NCBI GenBank assembly: GCA_016291495.1
Contig: JAEEXI010000001.1
Span: 124,001 to 188,000, forward strand
DNA from: Prevotella sp.
GTDB lineage: Bacteria > Bacteroidota > Bacteroidia > Bacteroidales > Bacteroidaceae
Direction of reading: 5' to 3'
DNA: 64,000 nucleotides
Shown: piece after piece, positions 1 to 9,900 of the stretch
Layout: each line of letters opens with the position of its first letter
Position numbering within the stretch: position 1 is the first letter of the stretch
The notes under the pieces: model-generated
What the model was told of the DNA's origin: nothing
What the model saw: only the letters and a program-made list of their open reading frames with translations
Database searches by the model: none
Program-made: the position numbers and the translations under genes

Positions 1-1366
1 CCACGACATCGGTGCGGCACATCGCTACGTGATGCTCGAAACCGTTCTTACAGATATACTTCATCAGTTGCTGCAGGTTGTCGACCTTCGTCACGGCAAT
101 ACAACCGTCCATGCCGTATGGGTCGTTGGTAATCTCGCCCTTGCCGAGATAAGCCTTGATGATGCCCTTCGGGTCGTCGGTAGAGATACGGAAGAAGGTG
201 AACGGACCCTCACTGACCTTGGCATAGACAGCACCGAAGGTGTTGATCTTACCTAAGGTTCTGCCTAACACGCCTAACGGTCCTAACTTCAGGTCGCCAT
301 TACCCACAAACGACTTCGGGAAGTTACCACAGTGGGTACAGACACATTTGTTACGGTCCTCGGCGAAGTTGTTGTTCCAGTCGAGCAGTGCAGGAGCCTG
401 ACCGCTGGCAAGTGACAGCGCATACATGGAGACGGCACCGGCGAGGTCAGTCTCACAGGCAGCAGGAATGAGCTTGTCGGAGAGCATCGACATAGTGACG
501 CAGGGTGCGCAACCATAGTTCTGCTCCAAGCTGTCCCAGCACTGGATGGCAACAGCCTGTACGTCGTTCGCCTCTATCCAGTTCTCGACAGCCACACTGA
601 ACTTAGCCTGCAATCCCAGCTTCTCCTTATAAGAATCGGGCACCTTGGCGTAGTTGCAGGTGCGGTTACACATCTCAATGAATTTCGGATCGTCGTCCTT
701 AATCTTCTGGGCTGCATAGAGAATCTCTGAGAGGTCAGCAGGAACAACGGTGATGCCAGAGCGCTGCAACAGCTTCTCGCTGGCACGACAGGTATTGAAG
801 CCCAAGGGACGTGTACCTATCTGTCCGAGACGACAGTGACGCAGTCCGTTGACGACGCGGCAGATGGCTGCAAACTTATCAATATCCTTTGCCAGGAGCT
901 CACTATATATAGAATAGGTGTGCAGGGTAGTGTCCGTAAAGGGGATGCCATACTGGTAAAGGTTGTTGCATACACTGATCTTGCCACAGAAAGCATCACG
1001 GCGACTGTCAAGGTCCACCTTGTCATTCTCGTCGTCACAGGCCTGTACCATCACAGGTACGTTCAGGTCGGCATCGCTGATGGCATTGATGATACCAATC
1101 TCAAAGCCGAAGTTAGGCAGTGAGACAATGATACCGTCAATCTCGTCACGGTGCTCACGGAACTGTTTCGATACCTTCAGTCCGTCCTCACGGGTCTCGA
1201 TACTGCTGCTGCCGGTAGGTGTGGCATCCTCAGGCAGGATGATATACTCGTAGCCGCCGTCCTCAAGTGTCTTGAGCAACTGCTTGCGCACGTCCTTGGC
1301 TAACTCTGAATTGAAATAGGCGCGTGTTCCGATAATCACGCCAAAGCAAGTTTTTCCGTTTTTCAT
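1..1366 (-). CDS. L-fucose isomerase-like sugar isomerase (COG2407-type), C-terminus truncated at window edge
   Basis: Manual reverse translation from ATG at 1366 gives MKNGKTCFGVIIGTRAYFNSELAKDVRKQLLKTLEDGGYEYIILPEDATPTG...NKCVCTHCGNFPKSF..., open to the left edge. FucI-like character; directly downstream of an FGGY kinase. Confidence 0.75.
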   Translation of the reverse strand, partial: MKNGKTCFGVIIGTRAYFNSELAKDVRKQLLKTLEDGGYEYIILPEDATPTGSSSIETREDGLKVSKQFREHRDEIDGIIVSLPNFGFEIGIINAISDADLNVPVMVQACDDENDKVDLDSRRDAFCGKISVCNNLYQYGIPFTDTTLHTYSIYSELLAKDIDKFAAICRVVNGLRHCRLGQIGTRPLGFNTCRASEKLLQRSGITVVPADLSEILYAAQKIKDDDPKFIEMCNRTCNYAKVPDSYKEKLGLQAKFSVAVENWIEANDVQAVAIQCWDSLEQNYGCAPCVTMSMLSDKLIPAACETDLAGAVSMYALSLASGQAPALLDWNNNFAEDRNKCVCTHCGNFPKSFVGNGDLKLGPLGVLGRTLGKINTFGAVYAKVSEGPFTFFRISTDDPKGIIKAYLGKGEITNDPYGMDGCIAVTKVDNLQQLMKYICKNGFEHHVAMCRTDVV

Positions 1367-1384
1367 ATTGATATGTTTTAGTTT

Positions 1385-2890
1385 TTATTTTATTAGTTGG
1401 TTGACTGCATTGCGCCAGCCCTGGTATAATTGACAATTGACAATTGACAATTGAGAATTGGGCTGATATACCTCCGTCACCTTGCGGAAGCCCTTGACTT
1501 CCTCAAAACTCTTCCACAGTCCACGGGCGAAGCCGTTCATGATGACAGCACCGAAGGCAGAGGCATCGTCGACCTCCGTGCAAACCACCGGCGTGTCGAG
1601 CATGTCGGCCTGGAACTGCATGAGGAAACGGTTCTTCGTAGGACCGCCATCAGCGGCAATCTCTTTTAGAGGTGAGTGGTGAGAGGTGAGTGGTGAGAGA
1701 CCTGCGACCATCACGTCAATCAAGTCCTTGATTTGGAAGGCAATGCTTTCCAAGGCAGCACGCAGGAAATGAGCCTTCGTGGTGGCGAAGGTCAGTCCGA
1801 AGACGGCCCCCTTCACATTACTCTGCCACCAGGGAGCACCCAATCCAGAGAAGGCAGGCACGATATACACCCCGCCATTGTCCTCGACAGAGGTTGCCAA
1901 GGCTTCCATCTCAGCAGGATGCCCTACCAGCTGCAACTGGTCGGCAATCCATTTCAGGGTAGCCCCCGTACTGTAGATATTACCCTCAAACCCATAATAG
2001 GTCTTGCCGAAGGCAGAGAAGCCCACACTGGTCACCAGTCCCTCAGGGGCAACCTTCGGCTCCTCGCCGATATTCACCATCACGCTCGACCCTGTACCGT
2101 AGGTTACCTTACCAGACCCGGGCTCGAAGCACATCTGTCCGACAAGGGCCCCATGACTGTCGCCTAGTACACCGGCAATCTGGATGGGGGTAGGGAAGAG
2201 TCCCTCACAGGTCGTCTCGCCATAGATGGCATCGCAGGGGCGTACCTCCGGCATCATCGAACGGGGAATGCCGAACAGTGCCAGCAGGTCGTCGTCCCAC
2301 TGCATGGTATGTATATTAAATAACATGGTACGCGAGGCATTGGTATAGTCCGTCGCATGTACCTTGCCGCCAGTCAATTTCCAGATGAGCCACGTCTCGA
2401 TGGTACCCATCAGCAGTTCACCACGATCGGCAGCCTCACGCGCCCCTTCGATATGATCCAGCAGCCACTTCACACCTGACGCCGAGAAGTTAGGGTCAAT
2501 CAACAGTCCACTCTTATCAAACACCAGTTTGGCATAGCCCTGTGAGCGTAGCTCCCGGCAAATCTCCGCCCCACGGGTGTCCTGCCATACCACCGCATTG
2601 GCAATGGGCTTGCCCGTTGCCTTGTTCCATACCACTGCCGTCTCGCGCTGGTTGGTAAGACAGAGGGAGTATTCTCTCACCTCTAACCTCTCACCACTCA
2701 CCTCTAACAACTGTCGGATGACCTCTATCATATTCTGATAGATTTCCTCTGCGTCATGCTCCACCCAGCCAGTCTGGGGATAGTACTGCTTGTGGTCCAC
2801 ATTGGTACGAGCCAATACCTTGCATTGCTCATCAAAGAGTAATGCCTTTGTCGACGAGGTGCTTTGGTCTATTGCAATGATTCTGTTCAT
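1385..2890 (-). CDS. FGGY-family carbohydrate kinase (glycerol kinase-like; candidate apulose kinase)
   Basis: ORF with MNRIIAIDQSTSSTKALLFDE..., LTNQRETAVVWNK, DGGPTKNRFLMQFQADML. The track ORF starts at 2917, but the conserved start MNRIIAIDQS is at 2890. The extra residues MKSEEFATA come from a heptad repeat unit. Confidence 0.85.
   Translation of the reverse strand: MNRIIAIDQSTSSTKALLFDEQCKVLARTNVDHKQYYPQTGWVEHDAEEIYQNMIEVIRQLLEVSGERLEVREYSLCLTNQRETAVVWNKATGKPIANAVVWQDTRGAEICRELRSQGYAKLVFDKSGLLIDPNFSASGVKWLLDHIEGAREAADRGELLMGTIETWLIWKLTGGKVHATDYTNASRTMLFNIHTMQWDDDLLALFGIPRSMMPEVRPCDAIYGETTCEGLFPTPIQIAGVLGDSHGALVGQMCFEPGSGKVTYGTGSSVMVNIGEEPKVAPEGLVTSVGFSAFGKTYYGFEGNIYSTGATLKWIADQLQLVGHPAEMEALATSVEDNGGVYIVPAFSGLGAPWWQSNVKGAVFGLTFATTKAHFLRAALESIAFQIKDLIDVMVAGLSPLTSHHSPLKEIAADGGPTKNRFLMQFQADMLDTPVVCTEVDDASAFGAVIMNGFARGLWKSFEEVKGFRKVTEVYQPNSQLSIVNCQLYQGWRNAVNQLIK
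1428..1462. repeat. Heptad array (aattgac)4-5 at the kinase C-terminus
   Basis: aattgac x3, aattgag, aattggg; encodes NSQLSIVNCQL. Confidence 0.92.
1669..1703. repeat. Heptad array (gaggtga/gtggtga)4 in the kinase gene
   Basis: gaggtga gtggtga gaggtga gtggtga gagacct; encodes GLSPLTSHHSPLK. Confidence 0.9.
2674..2708. repeat. Heptad array (ctctcac)5 in the kinase gene
   Basis: ctctcac ctctaac ctctcac cactcac ctctaac; encodes LEVSGERLEVRE. Confidence 0.92.
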
Positions 2891-2891
2891 A

Positions 2892-2932
2892 GCGGTAGCA
2901 AATTCTTCACTTTTCACTATTCACTTTTCCTT
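2892..2932. repeat. Conserved core GCGGTAGCAAATT plus heptad array (cttcact)4 at the transketolase/kinase junction
   Basis: gcggtagcaaatt cttcact tttcact attcact tttcctt. Confidence 0.9.
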
Positions 2933-3877
2933 TACAAAGTCGGTCACTGACTTTGTAATGCCTTCGGCATCAAGACCGTAGTGGTGGAAGATTTCTGCGT
3001 TCGTGCCATGAACGGCATTCTCGTCAGGAATACCGAGAATACGTACTGGTACGGGGTTCTCGCTGATGGTCTCGCAGACCATAGCACCCAAACCACCAAA
3101 CTGCGAGTGCTCCTCGACGGTCACGATACGACCAGTCTCCTTGGCAGCCTTACGGATAGCCTCCTCGTCGAAGGGCTTGATCCATGAACAGTCGAGCACA
3201 CGGGCACTGATGCCCTGTTCTTTCAGCTTCAGACCTGCCTGCCAGGCATGGTAGACGGTCTCACCCGTAGCTACGATGGTGACGTCCTTACCGTCGAGAA
3301 TCTGAATGGCCTTACCCACCTCGAAGTGGAAGTCGTCGTTCTCATAGACGTCAGGCACGGCAGCACGTCCCACACGGACGTAACAGGGTTTGGGGCATTG
3401 ATCATTGACCATTGACCATTGATCAACAGCCAAGTACTTTACCAGCTTCTTGGTGACGCGCCAGTCGGAGGGCAGACAGACCGTCATACCGGGGAAGGTA
3501 CGCAGTACGGCGATGTCGTGCAGCGAGTGGTGGGTAGCCCCCAGTGCTCCATACGCCACACCACCAGAAACACCCAGGATGGTGACGGGGTTCTCTGAAT
3601 AAGCCAGGTCTACCTTCACCTGTTCCAGGCTTCGTGCCACATAGAAGCAGGCAGGACCGCAGCAGAACACTTTCTTTCCGCTATGTGCCAGTCCTGCGGA
3701 GATTCCTACGGCATCCTGCTCGGCGATGCCGCACTCCACAAACTGCTCAGGCAGTGCGTTGGCATAGTCGCCTAGCGTCACTGAGCCGCGGGCGTCAGTG
3801 GTTACGGCAATAATATCTTTATCTTCACGTGCCAGTTCCAGCAACGTGTCAGTAAACTGTTTTCTACATGCAATCAT
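2921..3877 (-). CDS. Transketolase C-terminal subunit (split transketolase; candidate apulose-4-phosphate transketolase subunit)
   Basis: MIACRKQFTDTLLELAREDKDIIAVTTDARGSVTLGDYANALPEQFVECGIAEQDAVGISAGLA...; the ORF track extends upstream to 3985, but MIACRK at 3877 is the likely start. Confidence 0.85.
   Translation of the reverse strand: MIACRKQFTDTLLELAREDKDIIAVTTDARGSVTLGDYANALPEQFVECGIAEQDAVGISAGLAHSGKKVFCCGPACFYVARSLEQVKVDLAYSENPVTILGVSGGVAYGALGATHHSLHDIAVLRTFPGMTVCLPSDWRVTKKLVKYLAVDQWSMVNDQCPKPCYVRVGRAAVPDVYENDDFHFEVGKAIQILDGKDVTIVATGETVYHAWQAGLKLKEQGISARVLDCSWIKPFDEEAIRKAAKETGRIVTVEEHSQFGGLGAMVCETISENPVPVRILGIPDENAVHGTNAEIFHHYGLDAEGITKSVTDFVKEK
3396..3423. repeat. Heptad array (cattgac)4 in the transketolase C-terminal subunit gene
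   Basis: cattgat cattgac cattgac cattgat; encodes VDQWSMVNDQC. Confidence 0.92.
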
Positions 3878-3900
3878 AATCTTGATAGGGGTTAATAGGG

Positions 3901-4734
3901 TTAATGGGAAAGATGGGCAATCCTCTCTTCGATCTCCTTGACGGCATCGAGGCACTGCTGTTCGTTCAGCACACCATGGTGCCACTTGGCAATGCCTTCC
4001 ATGAACGAGACGCCCTTGCCCTTCGTGGTGTTCGACACCAGCAGATGCGGTTTTTTGTTCTCGTAGTCAATGGCGTCGAAGGTCTTGATGATGTCCTCCA
4101 TCGAATCGCCGTTCATCTCTATCACGTCCCAGCCGAAGGCGCTCCAGCGTTCCTTGATAGAGTCGATGGGCATCACGTCCTCCGTGTCACCGCTAATCTG
4201 CAGGTGGTTACGGTCCAGGATAGCGACGAGGTTGTCGAGTTGATACTTGTTGCCAGCCATGGCAGCCTCGTAGATAGAGCCTTCGCCCTGCTCACCGTCT
4301 CCCATCAGCACGTAAGTCTTCCATGCCTTCTTGTCCATCTTGGCTGCGATAGCCATACCGACTCCGATGCTGAGGCCGTGGCCTAAGGCTCCACTGTTGA
4401 CCTCAATACCCGGTACCTCGATAGTGGGGTGACCGCTGAGGATGGATCCATACTGACCCAGGGTGTCGAGTACTTCCGGTTTCAGGAATCCTTTTGCCTC
4501 GAGGGTCACATAGAGGGCCTCTACGCAATGTCCCTTGCTCAATACGAAACGGTCACGACCGGGAGCCTTTGGCTCCTGAGGGTCGAGGCCTTGCATGACG
4601 TGGAAATAGAGTGCCGTCATCACGTTCAGGCACGACAGGTCGCCACCAATGTGGCCTGCCTTGGCCCGATAGACGACCTCTACGAGTCGTTTACGGTTTT
4701 TCTCCGCGAGTATTGTCAGTTCTTTGGTATTCAT
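3901..4734 (-). CDS. Transketolase N-terminal (thiamine diphosphate-binding) subunit
   Basis: 277 aa: GHIGGDLSCLNVMTALYFHVM...SKGHCVEALYVTLEAKGFL...GSILSGHPTIEVPGIEVNSGALGHGLSIGVGMA...GDGEQGEGSIYEAAMAG. ATGA overlap with the upstream lyase gene. Confidence 0.9.
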   Translation of the reverse strand: MNTKELTILAEKNRKRLVEVVYRAKAGHIGGDLSCLNVMTALYFHVMQGLDPQEPKAPGRDRFVLSKGHCVEALYVTLEAKGFLKPEVLDTLGQYGSILSGHPTIEVPGIEVNSGALGHGLSIGVGMAIAAKMDKKAWKTYVLMGDGEQGEGSIYEAAMAGNKYQLDNLVAILDRNHLQISGDTEDVMPIDSIKERWSAFGWDVIEMNGDSMEDIIKTFDAIDYENKKPHLLVSNTTKGKGVSFMEGIAKWHHGVLNEQQCLDAVKEIEERIAHLSH

Positions 4735-6467
4735 AGTGCTTTTACAAGTGTGTCGTGGTTATTCTTCATGTCCGTCCAATCCACTTTTTGGTCCGTAGGA
4801 ATGGCGTTAATATACTTCTCTATATTCGTGTAACCGTCTCCGTTACAGTCTTTTATGGCATCGCTTGCGTCATTGGGATTCAGACCGTTCTTCTTCTCCC
4901 ACTCGTCGGGCATACCGTCGCCGTCGCTGTCTTTCCAGGGCTTCCATTTCCTGTACTCAGGATAGCCGCCCATCTGTCGTGGGTCGGTAATGACACCCTG
5001 CTTGTAAGAGTCCTGTGGCAGACGGCGGTACTTAAAGGTGCCCTGCTCGTTCTTCGACTTGTCGTGTAGTCCCCACATGTCGCCATAGGGATTGTCCTTC
5101 ACCTTCTTCTCATAGTCTTTCACATAGTAGGCGACGCCCGTCCTTACCTCCTCGCAGATGCGCTGGTCGACGATGTCGCGGCAGGGAATGGTGGCACCGG
5201 CATTCGACAGCACCCAGTCGAAAGCCTCCTGGGCACTCATGATTGAGATATGCGGCATGACGAACGGCTCGTTGGAGCGCATCAGCGCCTTCTCCGTGGC
5301 GTCCATCTCACCGTCCTTGTCGGCAGTTTGGATACCGCCGTTCCAGTTGTCCTTCGTAATCTCGGGATAGCCCTCCATGATATTGCCCTCGGCATAGACG
5401 CGACCGAACTGCTTGAAGGGGAAGAGTCCCTGTGAGCGGCTCTCGCTCTTGACGATGCGGTGGCCTACGGGTGTGTCTTTCGGCGTCAGGGGACCTGGCT
5501 TGTAGTAGTTGTTGATGAAGTTCGACATGGTCGTGAACTCACCACCGTCAGCCGTGCGGTGTACCCAGTTATAGACGATGTTGTTGATGTAGTTGAACAC
5601 GCCGCCCCAGCCGATGCTCGGGTTACGTCCGGTGTTGTCGGCCCAGAGGTTACGCATGAACGTGGTGTTCTCACCGCCGATGGTCGAACCGAAGGCGTGG
5701 TTCCACGTGTCGAGCGCCTTGGCGGAGATGGTGTTCTGGATGGTCACGTTGACGGTCGGCTCCTTACGGTTGGGCTTGCCGTCGTGCATATCGAACATAT
5801 GACGGTAGAACGAGATATTCTCGTCCAGTCCCCACTCACAAGAGCAGTGGTCGATCATGATGTTGCCCACGGGGTTGCCGCCGAAGGAGTCCTCACGGTT
5901 CATCACATTGGTCTCGCCGCGGCGGAAGCGCATGTGGCGCACGATGACATCGTGGGTATCGACCTGGAACGACTCACCGGCAATGATCACGCCGTCACCA
6001 GGAGCCGTCTGACCGGCTATGGTGATATAGGGAGCACGCACATAGATAGGTGACTTCAGACGGATGATACCGCTGACGTTGAACACCACGATGCGGGCGC
6101 CACCCTGTTCGCATGCCCAGCGGAACGAGCCGGGACCGTCGTCGTTCAGGTTGGTCACGGTCAGCACCTTGCCGCCACGACCACCAAAGGTGAACATACC
6201 GCCCCCTTCAGCGCCGGGGAATGCGGGAATCTTGGCCTGACGCAGGTCGTAGGGACGGGCTGCCCAGGGTACGTAGGGGCGTCCTGCCTTAGCTTCTTCA
6301 ATCACGATGGGGAAGGCCACTGCCCATGCAGAGTCGCTATGTACCTTCCACTGTGCTTTCTGTTCCCCGATCATCTGCTTGGCCTCACTGGTCAGATCGG
6401 GATACTGTGCAAATGCCGTCGTTGCCACACTCAGCAACGACACAACAATAACGATTAGTTTTTTCAT
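4731..6467 (-). CDS. Secreted pectate lyase (PL1-like) with C-terminal calcium-binding DSDGDGMPDEWE / NGDGYTNIEKYIN segment
   Basis: Signal peptide MKKLIVIVVSLLSVATTAFAQ; AFPGAEGGGMFTFGGRGGKVLTVTNLNDDGPGSFRWA..., GRGGxVxxVTNL motif, parallel beta-helix. Confidence 0.88.
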   Translation of the reverse strand: MKKLIVIVVSLLSVATTAFAQYPDLTSEAKQMIGEQKAQWKVHSDSAWAVAFPIVIEEAKAGRPYVPWAARPYDLRQAKIPAFPGAEGGGMFTFGGRGGKVLTVTNLNDDGPGSFRWACEQGGARIVVFNVSGIIRLKSPIYVRAPYITIAGQTAPGDGVIIAGESFQVDTHDVIVRHMRFRRGETNVMNREDSFGGNPVGNIMIDHCSCEWGLDENISFYRHMFDMHDGKPNRKEPTVNVTIQNTISAKALDTWNHAFGSTIGGENTTFMRNLWADNTGRNPSIGWGGVFNYINNIVYNWVHRTADGGEFTTMSNFINNYYKPGPLTPKDTPVGHRIVKSESRSQGLFPFKQFGRVYAEGNIMEGYPEITKDNWNGGIQTADKDGEMDATEKALMRSNEPFVMPHISIMSAQEAFDWVLSNAGATIPCRDIVDQRICEEVRTGVAYYVKDYEKKVKDNPYGDMWGLHDKSKNEQGTFKYRRLPQDSYKQGVITDPRQMGGYPEYRKWKPWKDSDGDGMPDEWEKKNGLNPNDASDAIKDCNGDGYTNIEKYINAIPTDQKVDWTDMKNNHDTLVKAL

Positions 6468-6476
6468 AATTAGTTT

Positions 6477-6490
6477 TTAAACGCGTTTAA
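6477..6490. promoter_or_regulatory. 14-bp perfect palindrome TTAAACGCGTTTAA just upstream of the PL1 lyase start codon
   Basis: Read directly: ttaaacgcgtttaa is its own reverse complement; it ends 10 bp from the ATG at 6467. Confidence 0.5.
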
Positions 6491-6550
6491 TATATATATT
6501 AATATGACACACTGCCCCCTATAATGTACTCATATTCCTCCCCAATTTTT

Positions 6551-6671
6551 CTCATAGCTTGCTCATAGCTTACTCATACCTTACTCATACCTTGCTCATA
6601 GGTTGCTCATAGGCATCTCATAGGCATCTCATAGGATACTCTATCCGAAGTCATAGATTTTTCATACTTCT
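6551..6671. repeat. 11-bp tandem array (11 degenerate units of ctcatagcttg type)
   Basis: Units: ctcatagcttg/ctcatagctta/ctcatacctta/ctcataccttg/ctcataggttg/ctcataggcat/ctcataggcat/ctcataggata/ctctatccgaa/gtcatagattt/ttcatacttct, each exactly 11 nt. Confidence 0.9.
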
Positions 6672-6678
6672 AGGGCAT

Positions 6679-6722
6679 GACAAATCCCTGACAAGCCCCT
6701 GACAAATCACTGAGGATTCCCT
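6679..6722. repeat. 11-bp tandem array, second sequence type (4 units, gacaaatccct)
   Basis: gacaaatccct/gacaagcccct/gacaaatcact/gaggattccct. Confidence 0.8.
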
Positions 6723-6755
6723 CTTACCTCTTACCTCTCTCCATTCACCTCTAAA
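6721..6755. repeat. Heptad array (5 x 7 bp: ctcttac ctcttac ctctctc cattcac ctctaaa)
   Basis: Strict 7-bp periodicity read from sequence. Confidence 0.75.
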
Positions 6756-6851
6756 GACTGAGCGAGTCTTACTTTTCGAAAGTCGAGTATTTTATAGAAA
6801 AATATTCCGTTAAATAATGCAAACGGGTGGGGCGGTTCCATAAAATTTGTT

Positions 6852-6859
6852 TACCTTTG
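6852..6859 (+). promoter_or_regulatory. Candidate Bacteroidetes -7 element TACCTTTG upstream of the 1199-aa gene (no clear -33 TTTG)
   Basis: TAnnTTTG consensus match; start codon at 6958. Confidence 0.4.
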
Positions 6860-6957
6860 CAAAGATTTATGGTCGCCTCTTTGTCGGAGGTGGGCAATTG
6901 CCGTAACTGGACTGTGATTTAAATAACATTATACTATTAACTAAAACAAAAAAGCGT

Positions 6958-9900
6958 ATGAAAAAGAAATTACTTTCTTTCTTGTCGTTGACTGCGATTG
7001 CTATCTTTGCTTTCGCTGCAACGCAAAGTTTACGGAGAGCAGGTGATCCTGTTGTTCTGTGGAGTAGTGAAACTCCTGTGGAAGTTACATGGGGCACCTC
7101 TGTTGCTATGCAGGATGCTTCGGTAGCAGCAGATTGGAATGTTGGTGATATTTTGGCTATTACGGTCAATTCATTCGACACTGCAACAGATCCTTGGCCA
7201 CAGGTTGGATTTAAGCAGAATATTGAAGGATGGCCCAATGTGTGTCCTCTTGATGCTTCAGTGAAAAGTCAAACGATGCCTTATGTCTCTAAGTTTTATA
7301 TTACAGCGGACATGTTGGCTAAACTGAAGGCAAACCAGTTCTTTATAAGCGGAACTGCAGCTACAGTAAGCAAATTGGAATACATTAAGGATGAGTCTGG
7401 TACAGATTTTTCCAATGCTATTTGGATTGGAGAATCCACATATCCCGCATCAGAATGGTGGACTGCAACTGCTGTTACAGTAGACAAGAGCTTATTTGCT
7501 AATGTTAAGGCAGGTGACAAGATTGAGTTCCGTCTTACTGCAAAAGGCGATGCTTTTATCCTGCAGCCATTCTTAGGAGGTTGGAGTGGAACAAAGATTA
7601 ATACTAATGACGATGCCGCCCGCTTCACTATAAATGGAAATGTTGCAACAGTAACCCTTACTGCTGACGATGCTACTGCTCTTAAGACGGGTGGTATGGT
7701 ATTGCAGGCAGGCGACTGTACTGTTAGGGCTATTGCTTTGATACCTATGTATGCTGTCAATGTTGCGACTGATATTGAGAACGGTACTGTCGAAGTTGAC
7801 AAAGCTACTGCTGCTGAGGGCGAGACCGTAACCGTCACTGCTACTCCTGCTGCTGGCTACAAGCTGTGTAATGCCCTTGCTAGAGGTGTAACCACTGAAG
7901 TGGCTGTCGAAGTTAAGAATGGCAAGTTCACTATGCCTGCTGATGCTGTTACTGTAAGCGCTACCTTCGCTCAGCCAGAGGACATCGCAATTTCTCCTGA
8001 GTCAGGTGCTGACATCTATACTGCCCTCAAGGCTGCTACCACTGATGCTGGCAAGGTTGCTAAGAGCGTTACGATTAACTTGGCCAAGAACGGTACTTAT
8101 ACTTTGAGTAATCCTATCGAAGGATGTTCAAACATTGCAATTGCTGGTCCTGCAACTTTGGCTGATGGTGAGAACGCTCCTGTGATTGATGCAGAAGCTA
8201 ATACAGGTGCTTTCGTGAAGATGGGTACACCTGTTGTTGCGGCAAATACTAAGGGTTTCTATGAGGTTGACAACTTCGCAATTAAGAATGTTAACGTCAA
8301 GAATATTAAATCTTATGTATATGATGACAATAAGAATGCTTTCGCATTTGCAGAGTTCGCAGTAGAGAACTGTGTATTTGAATTTGCAAATACGAAGCAG
8401 GATATTGATGCACCGTTCCGCTTCCAGGCAGGTGGTCCTGTCAAGTTCATTCTGAAGAACAATACTATGTATCAGAAGGGAACCAAAAATAACAGGTACT
8501 TTGTGAAGATTAGTAGTGGAAACTTCCCCGATAAGGCATTTGAAGCATTTGCTGGTCCGTATGTCTGGGATATTGAGGGCAACACGTTCTATCAGACAAT
8601 TGCACATGGTGATGGAGCCAAGATGGCATTCATTAATGGTGGTCGCGTAGGTAACAATTTCGCAAAAACATCTATTACCATAAAGAAGAATATCTTCATC
8701 GATTGTGCTGGCAGTGAGAGTTTCTTGAAGGATTTGTTCGGTGGTAAGAGCACTGATTCTGACCGTGCTAAATTTGTAAAGATTGATACTGACCTCAATA
8801 CTTATAGGACAGATGGTACAGCTATTGATGTTAGTAAGTATGATAAAGGTATGATTCTCACTACCGACCCAAGTTTCAAGGATGCAGCTAATGGTGACTT
8901 CACACTTGGTGCAACTACTGCTCAGGCAAGGATGAAGACTGGTGACCCACGCTGGTTGGTTGACTATGTAGCTCCTGCTGAAGCAAAAGTTCAGGACATT
9001 GAATTTACCGCTGAACCAGGTGATATATCTAGGCAGTTGACAGCAAAGAAGAGTGAGATAATCAATGCTCTGAATGATGTTGGTAATATCACTATCAATC
9101 TGGCAGCTGATGGTGCTTATACTATTAGTGCTCCTATCGAGGCTGGTGGTTCTGTTACTATCAATGGTGCCGCTGGTGCTAAGATTGATGCTTCTGCTCT
9201 GACTGATGCATTCATCAAGATGAGCAAGACTCCTGCTGTGGCTAAGGTGACAAGTGGACAATATGTTGTTACGACTCCAGCCAAGATTGAGAATGTCAAG
9301 ATTACAGGTCTGACAAAGTCTATCTATACAGACAATGGCATTGAATATGCATTCGAAACCTTTACAATCAACAATTGTGTATTCGAATATGAGACTCAGG
9401 CTAGTTATGTTCTTGACTTCAGTAAGTCTATGGCTATCAACTTCAATATTATCAACTCTACGTTCTATAGTAAGACTAGCGGAACAGCCAACTTCATAAG
9501 TTTGTCTGGCAAGCGTCCTTGGCAGATTACCGGCTATGAAGTGGAGACAGGTAAGTTGACAGTTGACCACAGTACTTTCTACAACTTGGCAAAGTCCAAG
9601 CAATTCTTGAATACCAATACCCTGAAGGGTCAGAAGTATCTGTATGTCATGAACTCCAATATCTTTGTTGACTGCTCGAACAAGAAGATTTACGGTAACA
9701 TGACAAACAACGCGAAGCAGGTTACTACTGATAGCAAAAATACCTACATGTTTGATGGTGTATTCTTTGCTGAAACAGGCAATAACGGTGATGCTGGTCT
9801 GCAGACAGATCCTGCCTTCAAGGATGCTGCTAATGGTGACTTTACACTTGGTGCAAGTACAGTACAGGCCAAGTATGAGACTGGTGATCCACGCTGGAAG

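Noticed and set aside
1428-1462. Sequencing or assembly artifact as explanation for heptad arrays
   Set aside because: Many loci with different unit sequences, and the host frames stay open across most of them, so artifact is unlikely, although exact unit counts need long reads.
2921-3985. N-terminal extension of the transketolase C-subunit (MAPWCAERTAVPRCRQGDRREDCPSFPLTLLTPIK)
   Set aside because: Extension overlaps the upstream gene and is unlike transketolases; MIACRK at 3877 is the better start.
6551-6755. Possible CRISPR array
   Set aside because: Units are 7-11 nt with no spacers and no cas genes nearby; these are direct tandem repeats.
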